Assembly: GCA_021234155.1 (NCBI GenBank)
Contig: JAJEKV010000075.1
Coordinates: forward strand, 122,001 to 186,000
From: Isoetes taiwanensis
Taxonomy: Eukaryota > Streptophyta > Lycopodiopsida > Isoetales > Isoetaceae
Length of the DNA: 64,000 nt
Reading direction: 5' to 3'
Positions 11,071 through 21,775 of this stretch are shown here, in pieces. The notes beneath the pieces are model-generated. The model was given only the letters and a program-made list of their open reading frames with translations. It was not told where the DNA came from and ran no database searches. The first letter of the stretch is position 1. Every line of letters begins with the position of its first letter. Made by a program: the position numbers and the translations under genes.

Positions 11071-14000
11071 TCAAAGTTGGTTGTAGACATCAAAGATGAT
11101 CAAAGTGCCATATGCATCCGCCAAGCATCCGGTGATGATAGTAGCATTCTCTGTCAGAGAAAAAATTGCCGGGTCCTGGTCATTCTTCCTCGGCAAGCAT
11201 TTCTTTCCATGAACCACCATAACTGCACCATTAGATATGTACTCCTGCAGAATTCTATGGCCCAATCTATTTCATGATCAGGGATATCTGGTATATCAAT
11301 GTCCAGAATAACTCCTCGACTAGGCCTCCACATATCATTCTCTCGTGGTCTCGAATATCATGCACTAATCTCGGTTCGGGAAAAGTCCAGTGACTCACCG
11401 GCTCAACAGACGTGTTGAAATCTCCGCTAAGGCTCATCATGTAATCTAGCGTAAAGACATTCAATGTTAGTATGAGTGGCATTACGTTGTAACTTAAAGC
11501 AGGATGATAATGGCCTATGAAGTTACCAATAGTGTGCCATTTACTATCAATGTAATCTTCACCTAAATGCATTTGACTAGTTGTTACCAATTCAATGTCA
11601 TACATAACTTTGTGTTTTTTATCCAATGTGTGGATAAATTTTTTCCTCCATAATGACATACATTTTACGTGCTTCCATACATTCCACAATGCAATAAAAG
11701 CAGAGAATTTTTAAAAGCATCATCATTCATCATAAATTCCAACAGAGGGTAGCGGGGCAAACAATATTGAAAAGAATTTTCAAACCACAACAAAAAGGAG
11801 TAAGTTTGGCACACCCAAAAATGTGTTCAAGTGTTTCAAGATATCCACAACCTAGGGGGCGGTTAGAGTTCGGAGAGTTGGTAGTTTGATTTGAATGCCC
11901 GATATCATTTCAGATTTGGCACACTTTTTTGTTTGCAAGAAGCCAAATAAAGTATGAGATTTTTGGAGGCGATAGGAATGCCAAATGTTTGTGAAAAGCC
12001 TCGTTTTGTCTCTCTCGAGAATCCCAAGACACTTTTGCCTTTGAAGGTAAAGTAGGCTTATTTAGGCATTTGTAAACCTTTGAGACAATGTGATGTGGAT
12101 TTTCCCATAAGATTCCAATCATTAATAATAGGATTATCATTGAGATTTAAATTCACCGACCTTCGCATTATATATTTGAAGAGAATCTTGTCGATGAAGT
12201 ACCTCTCGATCTTATGCTTCAGATTGGTCCATGAGATCCATCTTGTCCGATCCCATAGATCTCCAAGATTAAGCACATTGCATTCTTTCCATTTCTTATA
12301 CAACTTATAATGTCTGATAGCCATAGTAGTGCTGTTTCTAGATAGGTTAGAGTTCCAAAAAATACTCGTGTTGAGGTGACTGTTCTCCAACTTAGAATGC
12401 TCAAAAGTCAAGTGAACCTTATTCCAAAGCTACAATCATGTTTCTCATGAGAGGAGAAATAGAAGAGGCAAGGTGCAAAATAGTAAAAAGGCAAGAGGAG
12501 GGCAAACTATGAGAGATAGAAGCATACTTTTTTGGATGGCTACAAGAGAGCCTGTGTTTAATGAAAATGGATCTTTGGGTTATTGTTCATGAACAAAGAT
12601 TTCCGTGATATATTTACCGCCGAGCATAGCTCAGTAAAATTAGATTCTTGCAACCAAAACCACCTTGGATTTTGTTTACGGTAATTGAAGTCCGATTGAC
12701 CATGTGGTGCTTCCCCAAATGAAATTTCTCACTAACCTTTCAATGGATGATAAATACATTTAGGAGCAAGAAGTGCGTAAGAAAAAATAGATGTGAGAAG
12801 TCCGCAATAACCGAAGTTTTGCAATTATGGTTCTTCCAGCCAAAGAAAGACAGTTGCCATAATTGCCTAGCTTCCTTCTTATCTTTTCCACAATGGGAGT
12901 CCAAAGACCTTTAAGACTAGGATTGAGAGATAAAGGCATACCTAGGAGATTTGTAGTTTCAATGAGCAGTCCATACATTTAATTCCCCGCAATATTATCG
13001 AAGATCCAACTCACCAATTATAATGCATTTATTCCTGTTCAAGTGAATCCCAGAGGCAGCTCCAAAATTATGAATAGTCAGCAGAAAAGTGTCAATGATA
13101 GATGGATCATTTTTAAGGAAACTGAAAGAATCATCTGCATATTGGAGAATTGCAAGATTTGTGATGTTGTCGGGAGAGTTAAGCCGATTAATTTGTCCAC
13201 ATGTTTGAAGGTGAGATAACTCTGGTTAGCATCTCAAGCACGCTAAAAAAGGTAAGGGCAAGAGGGCACCCTTTGTCCGACACCTCGGGCTAGTGGAAAG
13301 AAGAAACCGGGGGATCCATTAACAAGAACAAGTTGATTGAGAGTGGAATTTAACCCCATAATAAGCTTAATGATTTTATCATTGAATCCTAACTTCTTGA
13401 GGGAGAATTGAAGGAAGTCCCATCTAACCATATCAAAGGCTTTTGAGAAATCTAGCTTCGACAAGAAGATACGATTCGATTGGTCAATTTGTTCCAGTGC
13501 ATCCCTTCCATGGCAGCAATATAATTATCAAGGATGTATCTACTTGGAAGGAAAGCAGATTGGTTACAACTAATAACCACTTGAAGGTGAGACTTGACTG
13601 CTTTTGCTATAATTTTAGCAATGAGATCTTGTAGGTAGAGTTTGTCAAAGAAATAGGCCTCCAATCGGAGAAAGATTGAGGATTATCCACCTTTGGGATT
13701 AAGGAGATAAGGCAGAAAAGAGCGGTGGTGCGTGATTCGAAGTTCGAAGCCTTTGATCATACACATAATATCATTTTTCATAATGTCCCAAAATTTGATG
13801 TAGAATTCAGGAGGCAAGCCATCAGGACCAGGACTTTTCCCTTTGGCTAAGCTATTGAGAGTTGAAAAAATTTCATCCACAGAAGGGATTGCCTCTAAAG
13901 CTTGGGACATAATTCTGTCACTGTTTAAATTGTTATCATTTATCAAAGCAGTGAAGGAATTAGCACTAGCAGATTGCATAGGTGTGTCAGAAGTAATTGG

Positions 14001-15198
14001 AGATGTCCTTTTGATCTTCTAGATTATTACCATTATCATCCTTGATAGAGGAGAGCTGACTTTTTAAAAGTCTGGATCTGGCCATCCTATAGAAGAATTT
14101 TGAGTTACCATGGTCCATTTTGGAAAAATATTTGAGCTTACATCTAATTGTTGAGCCTTTGGCCTCTAGTTCTTCAATGGTTTTAATGCTCATCTCAAGG
14201 TTCCCTTCTTGCCTGTGAAGGTCAATGTTTAGGGGGTCATGTTGGAGTTTCAGTCTAACCTCTTTCATTTCTTCAAAGTAGACTCTTTTTTTCAAAGAAC
14301 CTTGATGTCATGAAGGTGTTTTGCCCACTTCTTAATCCAGGACTTGGACTCCTTTAGATTGGAATAAAAACGTTCTCATAGAATTTGTAGATCTAACTCT
14401 CGGGAGAGAATTGTAAAATGTAGTGAAATCTCTACAAAAGATGTCAGAGTCAAGAAGGGAGCAGTTTAGCTTGAAAGGAGTATTTCCATGTCTCTTAATG
14501 GTGAGCATATGTTTAGTGATAAGAAACTGAGGCTGGTGGTCAGAGATGGAGGTGCATTCATCACTGTAGACAAAGCAGTTGTCCCAAAAATCATTGTGAA
14601 TGTTGTTGATGTAATATCGGCCCAAAGGCAATGTGAACCCCGTTGTTCCCATCTTGCTTATTTGACCAAGAGTAAGCGTATGGAGGAAGGAATATGGTGT
14701 AAGAAATGCCCTGCCTAGCAAGTGGTCCCAATGAGTTCTCTCATCTATGGACATATTCAAATCTCGCCAATTTTCATATCCCATGTGGGAGTATTGTTGA
14801 AATCACCTCGCCATGATCCAAGTTTCATGTGTTTGAGTTGTTAGCCGCTTGTTTATAGCAGGCCGTGGTAGATCTGATCCTAGAATCAGAGAGGCATAAA
14901 TGTTGATGACTCATTTCGAGAATAACAGATTGCCAACTTTTACAGTGTGGATCAAGTATAGATCAAGCTATGATCAAGGTGTTTCCAAATGATGCGAGAC
15001 CTCCGTGAGGTGCCAAATTGGCTTCAATCCAATTAGAGGAGAATCCAGGTCCAATCCAATCCGGAGGTTTGAACATTCAAAATTTGGGAGTCTAAGCTCT
15101 GTGGGAGGATAATGTCGATCATAGCTTCCGATTTGGGAAATTGTCCTTCTTCTTCAGGGACCCTTTATTCCTCTGAGATTCCAACTTAGAATCTTCAT
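11071..15198 (-). pseudogene. L1 ORF2: endonuclease, reverse transcriptase, C-terminal domains (degenerate)
   Basis: The start is ATG at 15198-15196 with the typical plant L1 opening MKILSWNLRG. The apurinic-type endonuclease continues to about 14480, with the SIDERTHWDHLLG region at about 14735 and SDHQP at about 14540. RT motifs follow: GKSPGPDGLPPEFY (about 13800-13840), KLDFSKAFDMVRWDF (about 13420-13460), QYADDS catalytic box (about 13125-13145), and the SLAGRTIIAKLRL region (about 12800-12850). A zinc-knuckle-like zf-RVT region lies at about 11740-11950 and a WNVWKH C-terminal segment near 11680. Numerous stops and shifts, beginning 15 codons in, make it non-functional. Confidence 0.9.
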
Positions 15199-15682
15199 GA
15201 CGAGGAAGATAGCAGCAGCCAAAAAAAGGGTAGTTAACAATGTTTCCTAGTTCTGAGTCTAGTGTTTGCTGCAGGAGTGTTGAGAGTGCTGAGAATAGTC
15301 TTTTTCTTTGCTTTCTTGCCTTTAGATTTAGGAGTGCCAGAGGAGTTGTGATGAGGTATGAAAAAAGCATAATCATCCCAAGAAATGTTATCAGCAAGGG
15401 TATTTTTGGTAGTATTTTCCTTGTCAGAATCAGTGTCATCAGAGGTTGTGTCTGCAGAATTTTTTCCTTCAGAGGAATTGTCATGATGATGGCACATCCA
15501 AAATTTAGATCTGCAGCAGTCTATGTCAGTTGAGTTTGTTGAAGTTGGATAGATGGAGGTAATGGAAGTATCCATCAGGCTGTCTCTTTCATTATTATTA
15601 GTAACAGAAACAAACTTAGAGTTTAAGTGGAAAGATCTTGCCTGGGAATGTCTTGGTCGAGGTGTGCAGCAGCTGCAAGTGC
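15199..15682 (-). pseudogene. L1 ORF1, C-terminal part only
   Basis: A minus-strand open frame runs from the insertion boundary to the stop near 15234, just upstream of ORF2. It is Ser/Thr/Asp-rich with a basic lysine cluster (KGKKAKKK) near its end, consistent with the tail of a plant L1 ORF1 nucleic-acid-binding protein. The N-terminus is absent because the element was truncated during insertion, as is normal for target-primed reverse transcription. Identity as ORF1 rests mainly on position. Confidence 0.6.
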
Positions 15683-15695
15683 AAATATTGAAACT
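15683..15695 (+). repeat. L1 target-site duplication, right copy
   Basis: Exact second copy of AAATATTGAAACT from 8592-8604. Copia RT coding resumes here. Confidence 0.93.
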
Positions 15696-16476
15696 GAAAC
15701 AAAGCAAGCATGTTCGTAATATCTCGAAAAAAGATTTAACTTGAGGATGCAAATCCAGCCTCAACTCCAATAACCCGTGTCACAAAGTTGATCAAGAAAA
15801 AGGAATATCGAGAAAGAGATAAGGGATATGGAAAAGGTGCCATATAGAGCTTTACTCGGATGTTTGCTTTATTTGTCCAACAACACCAGACGACATATCC
15901 TACATTGTGAATGTTCTTAGTAGAAGATCTCACAATCCAAGCAAAGAGCATTGGCAAGTGGGAAAAGAGTACTCGATATTTGAAAAATACTCAAGACTTT
16001 GGCATAACATATGACCTGATAACTGAACTTTAGCATTTAGTGATGCCGACCGGGAGGAGACCCTCGCCTTAAAATCAACATCGATATGTAATTTATCTAG
16101 GCTGGAGCAAGAATTTGAAAAGCAAAAGGCAAAGTGCTATAGCAATGTCAACTGCAAATGAGTATGTGCCTCATCTTTGGTTGCAAAAGAAATAACTTGG
16201 CTCAGAAGACTTCTAGAAGAATTAGATTGTGCACAAGTAAATCCTACAAAAATATGGACAGACAACCAAAGTTGCATATCAATAGTCAAAAATCCTGTTG
16301 ATCATGAGAGGACAAAACATATTGAGCTCAACATTCATTTTATCAGGGATTTGGCTGAGAAAAGGTATATTCAAATGAGTTACATTAAGACAGAAAATCA
16401 GGTTGCTGATATTTTTACAAAAGCTTTGACAGTTGGTAAATTCGTGCAACACAGGAATAGCTTAAAAGTGACATGA
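15696..16476 (+). pseudogene. Copia-1 gag-pol, 3' portion (RT end and RNase H), disrupted
   Basis: This continues the copia frame interrupted at 8604. Weak RT-connection motifs are visible (degenerate YRALLGCLLYL-like and EHWQ-like segments) and then a clear RNase H C-terminus from 16177: EITWLRRLLEEL, DNQSCISIVKNP, HIELNIHFIRDL and VADIFTKAL. Several stops lie between 15740 and 16170. The frame ends at a TGA at 16474-16476, about 155 bp before the 3' LTR. Confidence 0.88.
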
Positions 16477-16616
16477 TTAAGTGAGATTGAAGTTGTGTTG
16501 AAACAGGGAAAAACAAGTTGCAGACAACCTCACAGAACATTATACGGTTGATAATTTTTTTACAGTTGACAGGTTTCAAACAGTACAAAGATTCTTTGAA
16601 AGGTTATGTAATTATA

Positions 16617-16630
16617 TGGTGAAGGAGGAA
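16617..16630 (+). promoter_or_regulatory. Copia-1 polypurine tract
   Basis: A purine run (GGTGAAGGAGGAA) directly abuts the TG of the 3' LTR, the expected plus-strand priming site. The same GGAGGA-type tract precedes the LTRs of the Copia elements at 46231-46245 and 59879-59895 (on the minus strand). Confidence 0.85.
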
Positions 16631-17223
16631 TGTTGGAATTCACCATATAATTGTGCTAGACAGAGACCATGATAGCCTAACCTAACTCTATTCTGTGAAA
16701 ATTCAAGTATCTACCCTAATGGTTTTGATAGACCTAAGGGCATGTACATATTGTAAATATTTAAAGTTAAATGACCATCGGTTTTAATGGTCAATGGTTG
16801 GCTTCACATTTTGGAGCCAACCGAACATTCAAATAAGAAGGAAATACAGGTGGTCCGGATCTCCTGGCAAAACCGTCGAAGCTACCAATTTAATGCACGG
16901 TGCCATGTAATGCAGATTGAACTGGCAGATTGAAGTACTCGGCAGACGATTTACTGGTCTAATTCATCCATTAGATCAATTCATAGATCATCGAAACTGC
17001 TACAGTAAATGGTTTAGTCCAAATGAACAGTGTTTCTCAAATAAATATCTTTACCATTGTATTTGACTATGGTTGTTGAAACAATTCATGAAGGTGTTTA
17101 TCTAAGCATTGAAATATTGTCTTGATTGAAAGAACTACTCTAGTCAAGTTGTTGAGCTAGAGCATTGAGGTGTATTTAGAATAATTGCATTAATTATTCT
17201 ATAGAAAAGGCTTGATTCTAACA
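16631..17223 (+). repeat. Copia-1 3' LTR
   Basis: 593 bp, co-linear with 4590-5182 and with identical termini. It ends CTAACA at 17223 and is followed without any gap by the second 328-bp repeat. Confidence 0.94.
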
Positions 17224-17551
17224 GGGGATGACCTCCCATTGGATTCGAGGGATCAAACAGCTATAGATGCCTTAACGAGTGAACCCTCTGATGATAAGAG
17301 CTTTCTAGTTGAAGACTTTTCTCATAATTAATAGTTATACGGATTGTGGGTTTGACATTGTTGAAGGTTTTGGATGTATATACATGTATTATATGATTTG
17401 ACTTCAACGCTTGTTAGATATCTAATGGAAATAAAGATTGGATTCTTTACCGTGTTATATGGATTTACAAGTTGCATAAGATATTTAATTAGCCCAACCT
17501 CCCTTGTCAAGTGTTAGTAGTAATGTAATGAAACCAACAGGATCCCAAGCT
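17224..17551 (+). repeat. 328-bp direct repeat, right copy, abutting Copia-1
   Basis: Co-linear with 4262-4589. It begins at the first base after the 3' LTR and ends GATCCCAAGCT, after which the sequence changes to antisense gypsy DNA. The few differences from the left copy (for example within CCTTAA-T/C-GAGTG) are transitions, at a rate similar to or lower than the LTR divergence. Confidence 0.9.
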
Positions 17552-18334
17552 ACGCCGGAGAGGCCAGCTTGGCAAGCCCTTTACACTTCCTCTAACTTAA
17601 GAGGATTCAAACGGTAAGGTGCTCTTGCCATTGGTTTAGTTTCAGGCTTAAGATCAATCTTGCTCCACTCCCCTTCACGAGGTGTGCCTGTAGGCAACTC
17701 CTCAGGAAACACATCCTTGTATGTTTTCAAAAGATCAAGTAATTGAGGATGAAATTGGGAGCTTACATTCGGTTACTCTACAAGTGAATTGCAAGTTTTT
17801 ACACATATATCATTATTATATACATATAACCCAAAAACTTGATTATTATTCACTCTAAAAGTAGTTTTGGCCTGAGTGGCCGATAACAATTTCCCCGACT
17901 CCACATAAGGTGATCCTTGTATACTAACAGACTTAGAGTTCTTTAACTCAAAAGGTAATACATGGGATGTGCAGTCAATGAGCAGACGTGCAGTTTGAAG
18001 CTGCTTTATCCCCAAAATGACATCATAACATTTTAAACTGATCAAGTCAACATCAATTTTGATGAGGGCCCGCCTCTCCTTCAACCACATATGGAGTCAC
18101 CCTTGTCAGCTCCAGGCCTAGCTCCCTTGTTAAGTCTGCGGACAAGAAATTGTCAGTGCTCGCAGAATCAATAAGAACAACTACATTCTTTTCTTTGATT
18201 CTACCTAGAACAAGAATAACTTTACCAAAGAAAACTTTAGAAGAAACATTTACCATGCTTTCTTCCCTCACGATAGCCGGCAGCATCTTCATGCCTTCAC
18301 CATCCAATGGTGTTTTGGAAGTTGTGGCTACCAT
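17552..18334 (-). pseudogene. Gypsy-2 aspartic protease and RT linker
   Basis: The minus strand shows the retropepsin signature as VLIDSASTDNFLS (canonical gypsy is DSGSTHNF; here DSAST). Downstream is the CYDVILG segment that follows gypsy proteases, and then the RT-proximal linker with PEELPTGTP and MARAPYRLNPLKLEEV. The frame shifts near 18060 and a stop follows LKLEEV at about 17580. The product would be incomplete and inactive. Confidence 0.85.
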
Positions 18335-18339
18335 TTTCT

Positions 18340-19290
18340 TTGGCTTTTATGGCTTAGGACATTCCTTCGCGTAATGCCCCATGCCCTGACAGTTATAACA
18401 CGTTATAGCTGCTTTTTTTTTACTAGAATCTTTAGACTGCCCTGCAACCTTTTTGTTTGACTGATTCCTTTTTCTTTTCTTAGCATATGACACTCCATCC
18501 GCAAAATTTTCAGTTTATTTTAACTTCCAATCAAACGTTTCTTCATGACCAACTAGCTTTCTTGCAAGTTCAACTGCTTCCTTGAAGGCTTTGGGTTCCG
18601 CTTGCAAGACGTGTATCTTAATACTGGTTTCCTTTAGGCCATTCACAAAGTGATCTACCCTCATCTGAGGGGTAAGGTCGAGAAGTCTCGCAAACAACCC
18701 TCGGAGCTTACTAACCTACTCCTGTGATTTGCACCGACTCCCTGAGTGATATAAGTGCATGACGACTATCAAAATGAGGCGTATACTCATCTTTAAATTG
18801 TTTACAAAAATCGGTCAATAACCCGAAGGTCTAATGTGGATAACCCACCATGAAGCAGCAGCACCTTTTAGCTTAAGAGAAGCGTGCAAAACCTTTGTTG
18901 TATCGCTTTTCTTAGTAACAGCATAATATAACCTCATGCGACCAAACCAGAGCATGGCATTCTCAGATGTACCAGTTCCATCGAATTCTGGCATCTTCAT
19001 CTTCTCAAGAGCCTTGATCTCCTCCTCAGAAAGTCCATTCAAGGTCTCTTCATAAGGCTCACCAACAGCTGGGTTTGTTGTATCTGGCACAATGCGACCA
19101 ACCCCAGGTGGTGCACTCGTACCCGCTCGTCTCGTAGCAGTACTCTGTACCGCTTGAGTTGTAGGGTTGTTTCCAACACTTTTAGAATTCTGCAAGAACC
19201 GTCCAAGGGACTCCTTTAAGCGTTGTTCCCGGGCATCGCTCTCAATAATCCACCAGTTCATTTGCCTTTGCATGGTATTCAAGGTTTTAG
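18340..19290 (-). pseudogene. Gypsy-2 gag with CCHC zinc knuckle
   Basis: A retrotransposon gag runs on the minus strand. An N-terminal basic/coiled segment is followed by the KALEKMKMPEFDGTGT region, LWFGRMRLYY, and LKLKGAAASWW (capsid-like retrotrans_gag domain, about 18820-19010). A downstream segment has VDHFVNGLKE (about 18640), and a CCHC knuckle CYNCQGMGHYAKEC lies at about 18360-18405. At least three frame breaks (near 18820, 18700, 18510) separate the parts. The region upstream, 19300-20430, is also full of stops and may hold gag N-terminal remnants. Confidence 0.85.
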
Positions 19291-20847
19291 CAACCAGAGA
19301 TTGGTCATCCTAGGAACCCCCTTGTGTAGTAGTAAGTACTGTTGCAATCGTCCGTATTGATGTTATAAGAGTATAGCTCTTTGTGGAACGGAAATACCCC
19401 CAGGGCGTTCAGTTCCAGTAGTAGATTGTACAATAATCGCAGTTACCATAGGTACTAGATTAACCGGAGTTACAGGAGATAACTCTACACTGGGTCGTGC
19501 TTGTAGTAACGTTTCAAAGTCAAATACAGGCAAATCCTCCAGGTGGATACCCAGGAGTAGAGCAAGTTATATAAGCAGAGTAGGGGCTTTTGGAGACGGA
19601 CACGAAAATCAAAAGGTAGCTTCCCTCTGATCAGATTGAACTCTCCTGTCTTTACTTCTGCTGTGTTTTGTGCTGGATTGTCTCTCTGAGATAGCTGGAG
19701 GTCATATCGGCCTCTCTGGAGTAATTTCCAAGGTTTCTTTGACAGTTGGCGATTTCTCCATCATTCTTGTGTTTGCTCTTATTTTGAGCAATACTACTTT
19801 AGCAGTAGTAGTTTTTGTGTAGAACCAATGAAGCAGGGCTTCATGCTAATCCTGGGGATTAGTTTTCAGTTGTGCATGGGGAGTTCTGGGAGCTCAAGGC
19901 TGCGGGAAACTCGGGGAGTTCAAGATAGTGCAATTGATCCTACTTTTTGTAGGCCTTGACACTTGTATTAAAAACCTTACAAGCATATCATTTAACTTTG
20001 GTAGAGGGATTTCTTCGATTGAATCGAGCTCCACTGCCCTGCTCAGGCCCTCCACTTGTCAAACTTCTTCTTGGCCCACAAAATCACCTTAGGTGACTTG
20101 TTCTTACCACCTCCTTCAATTTCCTTCAGCATTTCTCATCAATAGCTATGAATTCTTAACAGTCCTCATCCTTGGCATTTGCCTCAATAAAATCCTGACA
20201 AAACCACTCTTCCTTTGCAAAACTCTCCATAAAATTGTTCACATAATCTTGATTCACATCCTCAAGCATATAATCCATTTCAATAGCACTATCTCCCACA
20301 TATGCTTCTACCTCGGCAATTAAAGCAAATGACGGTCTACTAGGTCGAGCGCAGTGAGAACTAATTGTATACAAACTAATAGAAGACAAGAACCAACATG
20401 ACATGCTTTCGTCTGCCATTCCAACCACCCTTGTAAAAACACAAAGGAGAGCATGTTATCTCAAAAAACAACAGAAAGCACAATGTTAACCTTAAGAAAC
20501 TCGAAAGTATTAGGAAACCAACGAACACATAAGTCCAGAGATTCAAGAAAGTCGAAGAAACTCAATAGAATAACTCCAAAGACTTGAAGATCTCGCAAGA
20601 ACTATACTCAAAAATCCCCACATAAACTCGCAGATCTTCACATAAACTTGAAGATCTAGTGGAAAATCGAGGCTAAAATACAAAGATCCAACAAAGCTGG
20701 AAAATACTCACCAGAATCAGAGAAAATCATCGAAGATCCACAAAAACTCAAAGAAACTCCAGAGAAGATGCTACAAAACTCTCAGGCAAGAAGATCCTCA
20801 CAGACAACTCCAAAAATCACAAAAATTAGATCAAACGGCAGCTGCAC

Positions 20848-20857
20848 GTATGGCGCC
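20848..20857 (-). promoter_or_regulatory. Possible Gypsy-2 primer binding site
   Basis: TTGGCGCCAT on the minus strand resembles the TGGCGCC primer sites of plant gypsy elements. It lies upstream of gag at a plausible distance. The adjacent LTR boundary could not be confirmed. Confidence 0.35.
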
Positions 20858-21312
20858 AACAGAGAACGACTCTCGGCAAGGAGCGCCACAGAAAAGCACA
20901 GAGAAATCACATGCCATGTCGCCCGAGTTATGCCATAGCAAAAAAGATACAAGAAATGATCCACACATGCAACATAATAGATCGTCACATCGGCGCCAGC
21001 TTAGTGCCACCTCGGGAAAAAGCTCCCAACGTTGCTTACACCAGCTAATTGACGCATGTTGGAGTTTTCTTACCACTCGGGGCTCCTCTGCTCGTGGTGG
21101 TGCCGCCGGGAAGTTTCCATGAAGGGAACTCCTGCCTCAGTTTCTTAATATAAAATATCAGCATGATTAGTGATTTTTATACATACTTCCATATTTAGTG
21201 CTCAATATTCCTCAATATTTGCTATGAGGCATGCTCGAGCTGACTGGCACCTTTAAGACAGTCAGTCGTTAGTAGTATTGGAGTCCGCCAGAGATTCCCA
21301 CTCTCTCTAATG
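20858..21312. other. Region expected to hold the Gypsy-2 5' LTR; nothing confirmed
   Basis: A GC-richer stretch without a supported gene. The + strand ORF at 20850-21122 overlaps the primer site and looks like chance. No matching LTR copy exists elsewhere in the window for comparison. Confidence 0.4.
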
Positions 21313-21775
21313 TTGTTTGACCTATCTATTGATCAGTTGGATGGTTGGCTTGTTGAACAGGGGATTGGAAGCTTAGCTTGTGCATCGCATAATTAGCTAG
21401 CTCATATATACCGACGATTAGCCTACACCCCAGATGACATGCAATGCTATTTTGGATGCCCTGGATACTTTTTGCTAGTTTACTGGCATGCGAGTTAACT
21501 TGGCCAAGACTAAGGTATCGCTCGACTCGACTCAACCTCTTGCCAACCAACGCCGCCCTCCTTCACTTACCAGGGCCAAACTATGGAGGTAGCACCCACC
21601 TACAAGCATTTGGGTGTAGAGTTTTCTTCTACTACATACTGGGACATTCCATCCTTCTGCACGTGACAGCGGGTTGGAAGGCACTGTATGTCATGCAGAA
21701 CAACAGTTACAAAGTAAAACTGTATGACTGGGCTCATCAGACGCACTTGTTACGGGGATAGTGACATTCCAATAT
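21313..21775 (+). pseudogene. LINE RT C-terminal fragment (TATTC-tail family)
   Basis: Degenerate + strand frames match the RT thumb and post-RT region of the LINEs at 34140-35180 and 43400-43610: IDQLDGWL, then YQGQTMEV and YKHLGVEF, then a W-G-AL-type segment and NCMTGLIR. The catalytic YADD region is not intact. The fragment is truncated at both ends and stops before the family's 3' tail. Confidence 0.75.

Larger units (their letters stand above)
8605..15682 (-). mobile_element. L1-type LINE with 3'-transduced DNA, 5'-truncated, inserted in Copia-1
   Basis: Read on the minus strand the order is: truncated ORF1 (15682-15199), ORF2 with endonuclease and RT (15198 to about 11071), 3' UTR, first poly(A) (T-run 10541-10570), 1.9 kb of unrelated DNA (10540-8642), second poly(A) (T-run 8604-8641), then the target duplication. 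Both outer boundaries carry the 13-bp duplication, so all parts arrived together. This is the expected product of a LINE transcript reading through its own poly(A) site. The ORFs contain stops, so the copy is dead. Confidence 0.88.
4590..17223 (+). mobile_element. Copia-1, complete Ty1/copia element carrying an internal LINE
   Basis: Two 593-bp LTRs (4590-5182 and 16631-17223) start TGTTGG and end CTAACA. Between them are an initiator-tRNA-Met primer binding site, a gag-pol frame in copia order (gag, zinc knuckles, protease, integrase, RT, RNase H) and a polypurine tract. By eye the LTRs differ at roughly 16 positions (about 2.7%), so insertion is not recent but not ancient. The coding frame has stops and is split by a 7.1-kb antisense L1 element at 8605-15682, so the copy is non-autonomous. 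The flanks are the 328-bp repeats rather than a 5-bp duplication. Confidence 0.95.
17552..20857 (-). mobile_element. Gypsy-2, antisense gypsy fragment (5' UTR, gag, protease, RT start)
   Basis: Read on the minus strand the fragment has a TGGCGCC-type primer site at about 20848-20857, an untranslated or degenerate stretch (20850-19300), gag (19290-18340), and a protease plus the linker into RT (18334-17552). It stops abruptly at 17552 in the RT N-terminal linker. The remaining pol is absent here. The 5' LTR should lie right of 20857, but I could not fix its ends. Confidence 0.75.

Noticed and set aside
20850-21122. 90-codon + ORF
   Set aside because: It overlaps the antisense gypsy primer-site region and has low-complexity composition; most likely chance.
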